6,197 nt of DNA from SAR202 cluster bacterium (GTDB lineage: Bacteria > Chloroflexota > Dehalococcoidia > Lucifugimonadales > UBA826), in contig VFFY01000245.1 of NCBI GenBank assembly GCA_009392675.1, positions 1 through 6,197 on the forward strand. The letters run 5' to 3'. Position numbers and translations under genes: made by a program. The notes beneath the pieces are model-generated. The model was given only the letters and a program-made list of their open reading frames with translations. It was not told where the DNA came from and did no database searches. Below are positions 1 through 5,561 of the stretch, piece after piece. The stretch's first letter is position 1; each line of letters starts with the position of its first letter.

Positions 1-540
1 ACTGCCAGTTTTAACGAAAAAATCGCCTACTCTCGCATCTATTTCATGGTAGTCCTAGGAATAAGTATTATCATCACGGCAGGCGCCATGGCAGGCATTC
101 TGTTTATCCTAGTGAAATATTCTCTTGCCAAGGACCTCGGATTCCAGACAATTGAATCTTTAATCACACCTCTGTCCGTTGCAATAGTTTTAGGGGTCGT
201 TGTAATTTACCACCGTCGAATATTCAAAGATATACCTCTGGAATCGGAACCAACAATCCAACCCCAATTACAGGGTTTCCAAACTGCAAGAAAAAGTGTC
301 ACTATATTTAGTCAGGCAGATAATCGCGAATTAATCAAAACCTTGCAAGAGCGTTTAAATTACAACGTGGAAGAAATCGTGTGGACCGCCGAATCAAACT
401 TTGATGGAAAAGGCATCAAAGCAGATATTGATGATTTATACAATTCAATAATCAAGCTAGAGGCCGGCAATATACTTTTAATACAAGCCGGCCAGGAATA
501 CAAAATCTATACTTACAAAAGAAACTCATTAGAAGGTTGA
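1..540 (+). CDS. Membrane protein with DUF5671-like two-helix segment, 3' part of gene
   Basis: The reading frame is open from the first base, so the gene very likely begins outside the window. The Met at position 46 sits inside the first hydrophobic helix and is a poor start. Visible are 179 residues. Two membrane segments lie at about residues 14-38 and 54-71, the second ending in the basic motif YHRRIFKD. A proline- and glutamine-rich linker follows (about 77-97), then a soluble alpha/beta-looking domain (about 98-173) starting KSVTIFSQ and ending ILLIQAGQEYKIYTYKR. The paired helices with a tryptophan- or tyrosine-His-Arg end resemble the DUF5671 family as I remember it from Chloroflexota; this is recall, not a search. 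Function is unknown. The stop codon lies within six bases of the next gene's start, and that gene's ribosome binding site is inside this one, so the two are probably co-transcribed and translationally coupled. Confidence 0.7.
   Translation, partial: TASFNEKIAYSRIYFMVVLGISIIITAGAMAGILFILVKYSLAKDLGFQTIESLITPLSVAIVLGVVVIYHRRIFKDIPLESEPTIQPQLQGFQTARKSVTIFSQADNRELIKTLQERLNYNVEEIVWTAESNFDGKGIKADIDDLYNSIIKLEAGNILLIQAGQEYKIYTYKRNSLEG
531..536 (+). promoter_or_regulatory. Shine-Dalgarno AGAAGG that sets the start of the MBL-fold gene
   Basis: AGAAGG ends nine bases before the ATG at 546 but directly abuts the alternative TTG at 537. The spacing therefore favours the ATG. It lies inside the last codons of the upstream membrane-protein gene, which fits translational coupling. 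Confidence 0.55.
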
Positions 541-545
541 TACAA

Positions 546-1409
546 ATGGCAACAATACATATTTTAGGGGCTGGTACGCCAACGCCTACACCTGACAGAT
601 TCGGATCATCATTTGCCCTCGAAATAGACGGAGACCAAATAATGATTGACTGTGGTCCAGCTGCCACGCATAAATTAGTTAAAGCCGGTTTATGGCCCAC
701 AAAAATAGACTACTTGTTTTTCACCCACCACCATTTTGATCACGATATTGATTATCCTTGCTTCTTGCTATGTAGATGGGATCAAAGTGTAGGAAACGAA
801 AATACGCTGAAGGTATTTGGCCCCAATTTAACCGAAAAGATAACAAAGGGAATTCTTGATGAATCTATAGGATTGTTCGCTCACGATTGGATCGCACGGG
901 TCAACCATCCACTAAGCCAAAGAATTCATGTAAACAGAGGTGGAACACTCCCAAGGAAACCTCCACAGGTGGAAGCGATTGATATCGGGCCTGGTCCCGT
1001 ATTTAAGGCAGCCAGTTGGAGTGTCAACAGTGCTCCCGCAAAGCACGTACAACCATATTTGGATTCACTAGCATACCGGTTTGACACGGCGGACGGAAGC
1101 GTTGTGTTCACTGGTGATACCGAACCCTGCAGCTCAGTCATTGAATTAGCCAAAGATGCGGATTTGATGCTCTGTATGTGTTGGGACGAACAATCCAACA
1201 TGAGCGACAATGGAGAAAATGAAGGGCAATGTGGCACAGCCGGAGCGGCAGAAATGGCTCAGGCCGCCAATGTGAAAAAATTAGCGTTGGTGCATATAGG
1301 TCCAAATTTATCTAACCCTGCAGTGATGGATTCGGCAAAATCTGACATTAGTGATATTTTTTCAGGTGAAATTATTTTTGCCAATGAATTGGATAAGTTA
1401 TATCTATAG
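546..1409 (+). CDS. MBL-fold metallo-hydrolase, ribonuclease Z-like
   Basis: Predicted cytoplasmic two-metal hydrolase of the metallo-beta-lactamase fold, 287 residues. The N-terminal strand ILGAGTPTPTP and the AspCysGly at 35-37 match the usual start of the RNase Z-like branch. The metal motif HxHxDH is at 61-66 (HHHFDH), the third-motif His is H167 in AKHVQPYLDSLAYRF, the fourth-motif Asp is D191 in FTGDTEP, and the last His is H250 in LVHIGPN, so all expected ligands are present. FGP at 91-93 and SLAYRF also recall RNase Z relatives. However, the segment that usually carries the conserved HST/HEAT histidine before the last helix reads GQCGTAGAAEMA, with no His, and no long flexible tRNA-binding arm is evident. 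A true tRNA 3' processing role is thus doubtful and the substrate cannot be named. A TTG at 537 is an alternative start; ATG 546 is preferred because of the AGAAGG nine bases upstream. Confidence 0.88.
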   Translation: MATIHILGAGTPTPTPDRFGSSFALEIDGDQIMIDCGPAATHKLVKAGLWPTKIDYLFFTHHHFDHDIDYPCFLLCRWDQSVGNENTLKVFGPNLTEKITKGILDESIGLFAHDWIARVNHPLSQRIHVNRGGTLPRKPPQVEAIDIGPGPVFKAASWSVNSAPAKHVQPYLDSLAYRFDTADGSVVFTGDTEPCSSVIELAKDADLMLCMCWDEQSNMSDNGENEGQCGTAGAAEMAQAANVKKLALVHIGPNLSNPAVMDSAKSDISDIFSGEIIFANELDKLYL

Positions 1410-1410
1410 A

Positions 1411-1992
1411 TTAATTTGCATATGGTTCTTCCCAATCAGATCGCAGAACCTCCATTAATATGAAGTCTTGCCCGCCCCTTTTTACGTTACGAACCAATTT
1501 GAAACCGGATTTGGCAAAAGATGCCTGGGCTCTGTAGTTCCAAGAAAGTGTGTGAAGGTAAACGCGATCTAATTCCAGAATAATGAATAAATGTCGCAAC
1601 AGTGTATTAACCGTATCGGTGCCGTACCCGCTACTCCAGTAGCCTTTATCACCAATCATTATTCCTAATTCAGCCTGACTATTTTGCATATTTAGATCGT
1701 AATACATAATATTTCCAATATGAACACCCTCTAAAGTTTCAACTGCCAACCTTTTCGAGCGATAGTTTGGAAATTGCATCTCTTCTTTCGAATACCTAAA
1801 AAAATCTTCATATGACATAGTCATAGGTCGGGTTGCGTCTAGCCGAGACAGCTCTGGATCCACCCTCCACGTATATTCGTTTCGGATATCTTCCACACGC
1901 TTTTCTCGTACACGCACCTTTTCCCCCTCTTCATCAACCAGGGGGAGTTCCTTATTTTCATCCCTTGACCAGGGAAATGCCCTTCTGAACAA
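1411..1992 (-). CDS. GNAT family N-acetyltransferase, RimJ/RimL type
   Basis: Predicted acetyl-CoA-dependent N-acetyltransferase, 193 residues. The central part is typical of the RimJ/RimL-like GNAT branch: a beta strand with HIGNIMYYDL (91-100), then AELGIMIGDKGYW (107-119), the acetyl-CoA pyrophosphate-binding turn SSGYGTD (120-126, the GxG of the Q/RxxGxG/A motif), a helix, and the NYRAQASFAKSGF segment (152-164) that corresponds to the usual N-x-x-A...k-x-GF motif. The first 30 or so residues are highly charged and not obviously part of the fold. The start is TTG, supported by GAGGT five bases upstream; the next Met is near residue 57 and would remove part of the fold. The gene overlaps the end of the Nudix gene by 35 bases, implying one transcript. 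Its acceptor (protein N-terminus, antibiotic, polyamine or metabolite) cannot be read from sequence. Confidence 0.87.
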   Translation of the reverse strand: MFRRAFPWSRDENKELPLVDEEGEKVRVREKRVEDIRNEYTWRVDPELSRLDATRPMTMSYEDFFRYSKEEMQFPNYRSKRLAVETLEGVHIGNIMYYDLNMQNSQAELGIMIGDKGYWSSGYGTDTVNTLLRHLFIILELDRVYLHTLSWNYRAQASFAKSGFKLVRNVKRGGQDFILMEVLRSDWEEPYAN

Positions 1993-2380
1993 TTTTTACC
2001 TCGTTTTCAAATGAAAGGATATTTGGGATCTCACGTATATCTACCCAATCGACAGTATCGAATTCCTCATCATGCCTAGAGAAGTTTCCACCTACAGGTT
2101 CCATCAAATAATAATAAACCGTTTTATATAGTTGCTGATCTGGGTAATCAGGATGGTTAGTCACCCAGTAGTTTATCGAGTCAATGTATATACCAAGTTT
2201 GACTTTTAATCCCGTCTCTTCTTCAACTTCCCGCAAAGCTGTCTGTCCCCTTGTTTCTTGAGGTTCCGGGGTACCTTTTGGTAAATTAAAAGAGGTAGGG
2301 TAATTTCTACCACAAACCACTACAAAGATAGAGTCAGCGTCTTTTCGATAGACTATTCCGCCTGCTGATACCAAATTCAT
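1958..2380 (-). CDS. Nudix hydrolase, diadenosine-polyphosphatase-like
   Basis: Predicted Mg-dependent pyrophosphohydrolase of the Nudix superfamily. With the ATG at 2380 it has 140 residues, a normal size for a single-domain Nudix enzyme. The Nudix box GX5EX7REUXEEXGU is complete: Gly36, Glu42, Arg50, Glu51, Glu54, Glu55 and Gly57, preceded by FNLPKG. The stretch LYKTVYYYLMEPVGG downstream resembles Ap4A-hydrolase-like Nudix proteins, so a dinucleoside polyphosphate is a reasonable guess but not proven. Two upstream in-frame starts exist, ATG at 2428 and GTG at 2452 (164 residues). None of the three has a convincing Shine-Dalgarno. I chose 2380 because the fold begins a few residues later and a TACAAT box lies just upstream, which would give a nearly leaderless message. 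It overlaps the GNAT gene and is divergent from the pyr operon. Confidence 0.88.
   Translation of the reverse strand: MNLVSAGGIVYRKDADSIFVVVCGRNYPTSFNLPKGTPEPQETRGQTALREVEEETGLKVKLGIYIDSINYWVTNHPDYPDQQLYKTVYYYLMEPVGGNFSRHDEEFDTVDWVDIREIPNILSFENEVKIVQKGISLVKG
1998..2002 (-). promoter_or_regulatory. Shine-Dalgarno GAGGT for the GNAT gene's TTG start
   Basis: Read on the minus strand, GAGGT is followed by five adenines and then TTG. It supports a TTG start for the acetyltransferase and lies inside the coding sequence of the upstream Nudix gene. Confidence 0.55.
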
Positions 2381-2389
2381 TCTAAGTAC

Positions 2390-2418
2390 ATTGTAAACCA
2401 AAGGACTAGCGGTGATAA
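2390..2418 (-). promoter_or_regulatory. Possible promoter for the Nudix-GNAT pair, near-leaderless
   Basis: On the minus strand TTATCA (2418-2413, four of six matches to the -35 consensus) is separated by 17 bases from TACAAT (2395-2390, five of six to the -10 consensus). Transcription would begin about 0-3 bases before the ATG at 2380, explaining the missing ribosome binding site. If translation instead starts at 2428 or 2452, this match would be accidental. Evidence is consensus similarity only. Confidence 0.3.
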
Positions 2419-2462
2419 CAAAGTTCATGTATCTATAAACCAATTCAATCACGCATGTAACT

Positions 2463-2490
2463 TTAACTTTTGCAATTATGAGTGTATATT
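2463..2490 (+). promoter_or_regulatory. Putative promoter of the pyr operon
   Basis: TTAACT (2463-2468, four of six to the -35 consensus), a 16-base spacer and TATATT (2485-2490, five of six to the -10 consensus) are the best sigma70-type match ahead of the structured leader. The start of transcription would fall near 2497, just ahead of the first leader hairpin, giving a leader of about 170 nt. Nothing but sequence similarity and position supports it. Confidence 0.4.
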
Positions 2491-2498
2491 TATTGGAG

Positions 2499-2518
2499 AG
2501 TGGGCTACTTTGCTCACT
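2499..2518 (+). other. 5'-end hairpin of the pyr leader
   Basis: AGTGGGC (2499-2505) and GCTCACT (2512-2518) can pair over seven positions, one of them G-U, around the loop TACTTT. It stands immediately before the PyrR-binding element and immediately after the predicted transcription start, so in RNA it would cap the 5' end. There is no T-run after it, so it is not an intrinsic terminator. A stabilising or folding-guide role is a guess. Confidence 0.45.
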
Positions 2519-2521
2519 GCA

Positions 2522-2554
2522 CCCTTTAAGTCAGTCCAGAGAGTCTGCCAAGGG
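2522..2554 (+). promoter_or_regulatory. PyrR-binding RNA hairpin (anti-antiterminator)
   Basis: The core AGTCCAGAGAGTCTG (2533-2547) differs at one base from the Bacillus PyrR-binding loop AGUCCAGAGAGGCUG as I know it. The folding context is also right: lower stem CCCTT (2522-2526) with AAGGG (2550-2554), an AA-containing internal bulge, then upper stem CAG/CTG and C2536-G2543 closing the hexaloop CAGAGA. The one substitution turns the U-G pair of the upper stem into a U-U mismatch. In Bacillus, PyrR with bound UMP stabilises this hairpin, which prevents the antiterminator and allows termination. pyrR itself is the first gene downstream, strongly supporting this assignment. Confidence 0.85.
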
Positions 2555-2610
2555 AGCGAAAACTTCGTGTTACCTGTTTGAGGTAGCTCGTTTGTGAAAT
2601 GCCTCTTGCC
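2547..2610 (+). promoter_or_regulatory. Antiterminator pairing in the pyr attenuator
   Basis: The segment 2547-2557, the 3' half of the PyrR hairpin plus three bases, can pair with 2601-2610, the 5' half of the terminator. The pairs are G2547-C2610, C2549-G2608, A2550-U2607, A2551-U2606, G2552-C2605, G2553-U2604, G2554-C2603, then after a bulged A2555, G2556-C2602 and C2557-G2601; C2548/C2609 is a mismatch. It thus excludes both the PyrR hairpin's lower stem and the terminator, as an antiterminator must. A further hairpin within the intervening loop (GTTACCT 2569-2575 with AGGTAGC 2581-2587, one G-U) would bring the two halves close. Pairing was worked out by eye, with no energy calculation. 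Confidence 0.6.
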
Positions 2611-2633
2611 GATCTGGGCGGAGGTTTTTTTTT
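2602..2633 (+). terminator. Intrinsic terminator of the pyr attenuator
   Basis: CCTC (2602-2605) pairs with GAGG (2621-2624) and GCC (2608-2610) with GGC (2617-2619), around the loop GATCTG; TT opposite G forms a small interior bulge. Nine consecutive T residues follow (2625-2633). It lies upstream of pyrR rather than after a gene, so it is a regulated terminator in the leader of the pyr operon, expected to act when PyrR-UMP holds the upstream hairpin. Confidence 0.85.
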
Positions 2634-2669
2634 GGAAAATCTAGTTTCATCCCCAACTCAAGTTCAACA

Positions 2670-3215
2670 TTGACCAACATGTCTGTAAAAAAGATACAAA
2701 CAGATGTGCAAATGAAACGAGCATTGGCAAGAATTTCCCATGAAATACTTGAAAGAAACTCTGGGGCAAAAAATTTAATCCTTGTTGGTATGCATTCTAG
2801 AGGGGTACCTTTAGCCTTCAGAATTAGGGATTTAATATCCAGCTATGAAGGCCAAGCTGTGGATGTCGGTTCGCTAGACATCGGTTTATACAGGGACGAC
2901 ATTTCCGATAAACCTCAGGCAACTATGAAACCGACTGACATTCCCGTTGATATTAATGGGCGAATCGTTGTGTTAGTTGACGATGTTTTATACACGGGCC
3001 GGTCAATAAGAGCTGCGATGGATGCGATCAACGATTTAGGTAGACCGAGTCAAATACAACTAGCCGTCCTAATCGATAGGGGGCATAGGGAGCTTCCAAT
3101 ACGAGCCGATTTTGTCGGCAAAAATGTACCGACTTCAAAAGAAGAAGATGTGGCGGTGAAGCTCACGGAAGTTGACGGCCTTGATGAAGTAGTTATTTCA
3201 AGCCCAACCACATAG
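2670..3215 (+). CDS. pyrR: Bifunctional pyr operon regulator / uracil phosphoribosyltransferase PyrR
   Basis: PyrR has a type I phosphoribosyltransferase fold. It binds the pyr leader RNA when loaded with UMP or UTP, and in many species also makes UMP from uracil and PRPP. The 181 residues equal the usual PyrR length. Family hallmarks: RALARISHEILERN (17-30), ILVGMHSRGVPLA (37-49), GSLDIGLYRDD (67-77), the PRPP-binding loop VLVDDVLYTGRS (101-112), and LIDRGHRELPIRADFVGKN (134-152), a segment diagnostic of PyrR against other phosphoribosyltransferases. The likely start is TTG at 2670 because the following pyr genes begin the same way; an ATG at 2679 (178 residues) fits family N-termini equally well. 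No strong Shine-Dalgarno precedes either. It is first in the operon, 37 bases after the attenuator's T-run, so PyrR controls its own synthesis. Confidence 0.95.
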   Translation: MTNMSVKKIQTDVQMKRALARISHEILERNSGAKNLILVGMHSRGVPLAFRIRDLISSYEGQAVDVGSLDIGLYRDDISDKPQATMKPTDIPVDINGRIVVLVDDVLYTGRSIRAAMDAINDLGRPSQIQLAVLIDRGHRELPIRADFVGKNVPTSKEEDVAVKLTEVDGLDEVVISSPTT

Positions 3216-3221
3216 GTGAGG
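3214..3221 (+). promoter_or_regulatory. Shine-Dalgarno AGGTGAGG for pyrB
   Basis: AGGTGA (3214-3219) matches the anti-Shine-Dalgarno end of 16S rRNA exactly and stands eight bases before the TTG at 3228. It overlaps the pyrR stop codon and also contains the GTG at 3216, which therefore is unlikely to be the start although its reading frame is open. Confidence 0.7.
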
Positions 3222-3227
3222 ACGAAG

Positions 3228-4226
3228 TTGACAACAAACGATACCAATACCAAAAAATCTATTAGACAAAAACATATCTTGGATTTAGATGAATTAAATC
3301 GGTCCGATATAGAGCTTATTTTCGAAAACACAGATTCAATGATGGAAGTACTGAACAGGGGCATCAGAAAAGTGCCTGCTCTTAGAGGGAAAACAATCAT
3401 TACTCTTTTCTACGAATCCAGCACTCGCACCAGAGTATCTTTTGAACAAGCCGGAAAGATTTTAAGTGCCGATGTCATAAATGTGTCCAGTGACGGTAGT
3501 AGTAGCAAAAAAGGGGAATCCCTATACAACACCGCATTAACACTCCAAGCTATGAAGGCAGATGCAATTGTCATAAGACACCAGCATTCCGGTGCTGCAT
3601 GTTTCCTAGCACAGCAGATGGATTCAACGAGCATCATCAACGCTGGAGATGGAATGCATGCACATCCCACACAAAGCTTACTGGACTTGTACACCATCAA
3701 AAAGAATCTCGGCACTATATCTTCTAAAAAGGTCGTCATAGTCGGCGATTTGCTCTATAGCCGGGTCGCCAGATCAAACTTATGGGGGTTGACCACTATG
3801 GGAGCAAATATTGTCCTATGTGGACCAAATACTTTACTACCTCAAGATTTCCTAGACAGTCGGATCCATGAGACTAACCATCCCTTTAGAGAGATACAAA
3901 TCGAGGAAAATATAGATACTGCTCTAAAAGATGCTGATGTGGTGATGGCATTAAGATTACAGTCTGAAAGACAAAAAGCAGGCCATTTACCTTCATTAAG
4001 AGAGTATTCTAGAAGATTTGGAATAACCTCGGAACGCCTGAAGATTGCTAAACCTGACGCAATCGTTATGCATCCAGGACCCATGAATGAAGGGGTCGAA
4101 ATTGAATCTGATGCCGCACATGGGCCTCAATCCGTTATTGAAAGCCAAGTTACAACAGGAGTGGCAATTCGAATGGCAATCCTCTACGACCTGATAACCG
4201 GGAATCATTCGGAAAAGGAGTTATGA
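3228..4226 (+). CDS. pyrB: Aspartate carbamoyltransferase catalytic subunit
   Basis: Transfers the carbamoyl group from carbamoyl phosphate to L-aspartate, the committed step of pyrimidine synthesis; cytoplasmic. The 332 residues run slightly longer than the usual 305-310, mainly through a polar N-terminal extension of about 15 residues. Motifs in order: YESSTRTRVSFE (62-73, carbamoyl-phosphate site), SSSKKGES (91-98, with the lysine offered to the neighbouring subunit), MHAHPTQSLLD (143-153), VGDLLYSRVARSN (172-184), MALRLQSERQ (240-249, the aspartate-binding LRxQxER loop), and MHPGPMNEGVEI (281-292). The LRxQxER and HPGPMNxG motifs distinguish it from ornithine carbamoyltransferase. TTG at 3228 is chosen over GTG at 3216 because AGGTGA lies eight bases before it. 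It starts 12 bases after pyrR and ends one base before pyrC. No pyrI is seen next to it. Confidence 0.96.
   Translation: MTTNDTNTKKSIRQKHILDLDELNRSDIELIFENTDSMMEVLNRGIRKVPALRGKTIITLFYESSTRTRVSFEQAGKILSADVINVSSDGSSSKKGESLYNTALTLQAMKADAIVIRHQHSGAACFLAQQMDSTSIINAGDGMHAHPTQSLLDLYTIKKNLGTISSKKVVIVGDLLYSRVARSNLWGLTTMGANIVLCGPNTLLPQDFLDSRIHETNHPFREIQIEENIDTALKDADVVMALRLQSERQKAGHLPSLREYSRRFGITSERLKIAKPDAIVMHPGPMNEGVEIESDAAHGPQSVIESQVTTGVAIRMAILYDLITGNHSEKEL
4215..4220 (+). promoter_or_regulatory. Shine-Dalgarno AAGGAG for pyrC
   Basis: AAGGAG, seven bases before the TTG at 4228, lies within the last codons of pyrB. The ATG that overlaps the pyrB stop at 4223 leads to a stop after two codons, so TTG is the only workable start here. 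Confidence 0.7.
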
Positions 4227-4227
4227 C

Positions 4228-5541
4228 TTGACAGCAAATGTTTTGATAAAAGGTGGCAGAATTATCGATCCTTCACAGTCAGTTGATGAAATTTCTGATT
4301 TACTGGTGACAGATGGAATAATAACGGAAATCAAAACTTCCATAGATAGACCAAGAAATTCTGAGGTTTTTGACGCCGAGGGGAAGATAGTGTGTCCAGG
4401 GTTTATAGACCTACATTGTCATCTTAGAGAACCCGGAGAAGAACACAAAGAAACAATTGAAACAGGAACAGCAGCAGCAGCAGCCGGTGGATTCACCACA
4501 GTATGTGCTATGCCCAATACCTTTCCAGCAATGGATAACCAATCCGTAGTTGAATATGTACTCAAAAAAGCAAAAGAAACGGCTCAAATAAGAGTGCTTC
4601 CCATTGGTTGTGTAACTGTAGGTCGTAAAGGTAAACAACTCAGTGAAATGTCAGAACTAGCAGAGTTGGGAGTCATAGGCTTTAGCGATGATGGAGACCC
4701 AGTAGAAGACCCCAACATAATGAGGCAGGCTCTCAGTTATAGTGCCGGTTTAAATCTTCCAATCATCAACCATTGTGAGGTTCCCGCCCTAGTCGATGGG
4801 GCTTCAATGAACGAGGGGTGGGTGTCCAATAGGTTGGGATTAAAAGGAATGCCGAACTCAGCAGAGGAGGTTATGGTGGCACGGGACCTCTCTTTAGCAG
4901 AATTAACTGGTGGCCATATTCACATAGCCCATGCTAGTACTACTGGAACGCTCAACTTGATTAAGGCTGCAAAAGCCAGAGGAATTAGAGGAACCTGTGA
5001 GGTCACTCCTCATCATTTGACACTCTCAGAAACACTTGTGATGGGGACAATTGAAGATTCCTTTGTTCCTTTGCCTCGTAACGCCTATGACACCAATGCA
5101 AAAGTGAACCCTCCACTCAGAAATCAAAATGACGTCAGATCGATGATAGAAGGGCTTCAAAACGGCACAATAGACGTGATAGCCACCGACCATGCCCCAC
5201 ATAACCAGGTGGACAAAACAACTACATTTCAAGACGCGGCATTTGGAATTAGCGTACTAGAAACCGCCTTCGGATCACTCATGACATTAGTAGAGAATGG
5301 TCATATAGACATAACAACCCTCATCAAAAAGCTTACCGCTGATCCAGCTAAATTTTTGGGTATGCCCATTGGAAGTTTGGAAAAAGGTCATAATGCAGAC
5401 ATCACAGTCTTTGACCCCTCTGAAACTTGGATTGTCAGCCCACAAACTTTTTTATCTAAAGGTAAAAACACACCAATAGGGGGGTCCTTACTTAAAGGAA
5501 AAATTAAAGCCACTTTTTTTAAAGGCAGAAAAATTTATTAA
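4228..5541 (+). CDS. pyrC: Dihydroorotase, class I
   Basis: Reversible cyclisation of N-carbamoyl-L-aspartate to dihydroorotate; zinc amidohydrolase of the urease superfamily, cytoplasmic. At 437 residues it has the normal class I (Bacillus/Aquifex-type) length. Visible motifs: PGFIDLHCHLREPG (57-70, zinc ligands H63 and H65), GGFTTVCAMPNT (87-98), IGFSDDGDPV (150-159, with the Asp used as bridging ligand in class I), NHCE (181-184, H182), IHIAHAST (231-238, H235), EVTPHHL (258-264), KVNPPLR (292-298), and IATDHAPH (318-325, catalytic D321). The C-terminus returns to a small beta domain ending GKIKATFFKGRKIY. No metal or catalytic residue is missing. TTG start, one base after the pyrB stop, with AAGGAG seven bases upstream, so translation is probably coupled to pyrB. 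Class I dihydroorotases such as that of Aquifex assemble with aspartate transcarbamylase; that may apply here. Confidence 0.96.
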   Translation: MTANVLIKGGRIIDPSQSVDEISDLLVTDGIITEIKTSIDRPRNSEVFDAEGKIVCPGFIDLHCHLREPGEEHKETIETGTAAAAAGGFTTVCAMPNTFPAMDNQSVVEYVLKKAKETAQIRVLPIGCVTVGRKGKQLSEMSELAELGVIGFSDDGDPVEDPNIMRQALSYSAGLNLPIINHCEVPALVDGASMNEGWVSNRLGLKGMPNSAEEVMVARDLSLAELTGGHIHIAHASTTGTLNLIKAAKARGIRGTCEVTPHHLTLSETLVMGTIEDSFVPLPRNAYDTNAKVNPPLRNQNDVRSMIEGLQNGTIDVIATDHAPHNQVDKTTTFQDAAFGISVLETAFGSLMTLVENGHIDITTLIKKLTADPAKFLGMPIGSLEKGHNADITVFDPSETWIVSPQTFLSKGKNTPIGGSLLKGKIKATFFKGRKIY

Positions 5542-5549
5542 TCGATACT

Positions 5550-5555
5550 GGTGAT
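5550..5555 (+). promoter_or_regulatory. Shine-Dalgarno GGTGAT for carA
   Basis: GGTGAT is complementary to the 16S rRNA tail and stands six bases before the TTG at 5562. The GTG inside it at 5551 opens a frame that stops after four codons, so it cannot be the start. Confidence 0.6.
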
Positions 5556-5561
5556 TGAACA

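Noticed and set aside
46..48. ATG as the start of the first membrane protein
   Set aside because: The same frame is open back to base 1, the preceding residues look like a normal helix lead-in, and the ATG falls inside the first membrane helix without a Shine-Dalgarno.
926..1237. Antisense open frame of about 100 codons inside the MBL-fold gene, and similar ones inside pyrB, pyrC and carA
   Set aside because: They lie opposite well-supported conserved genes, show no recognisable motif and have no ribosome binding site or operon context. They are shadows of the real frames.
1424..1450. Inverted repeat GGTTCT...AGAACC near the convergent stop codons
   Set aside because: The stem is only six pairs with a 15-base loop, and no T-run follows on either strand. 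It lies within the GNAT coding sequence, so it is not supported as a terminator.
3216..3218. GTG as the start of pyrB
   Set aside because: It is part of the AGGTGAGG ribosome binding site for the TTG at 3228 and has no such site of its own.
4468..4484. CAG triplet run within pyrC
   Set aside because: It is short and encodes the alanine stretch just before the GGFTT motif that is normal in class I dihydroorotases, so it is not a separate repeat element.
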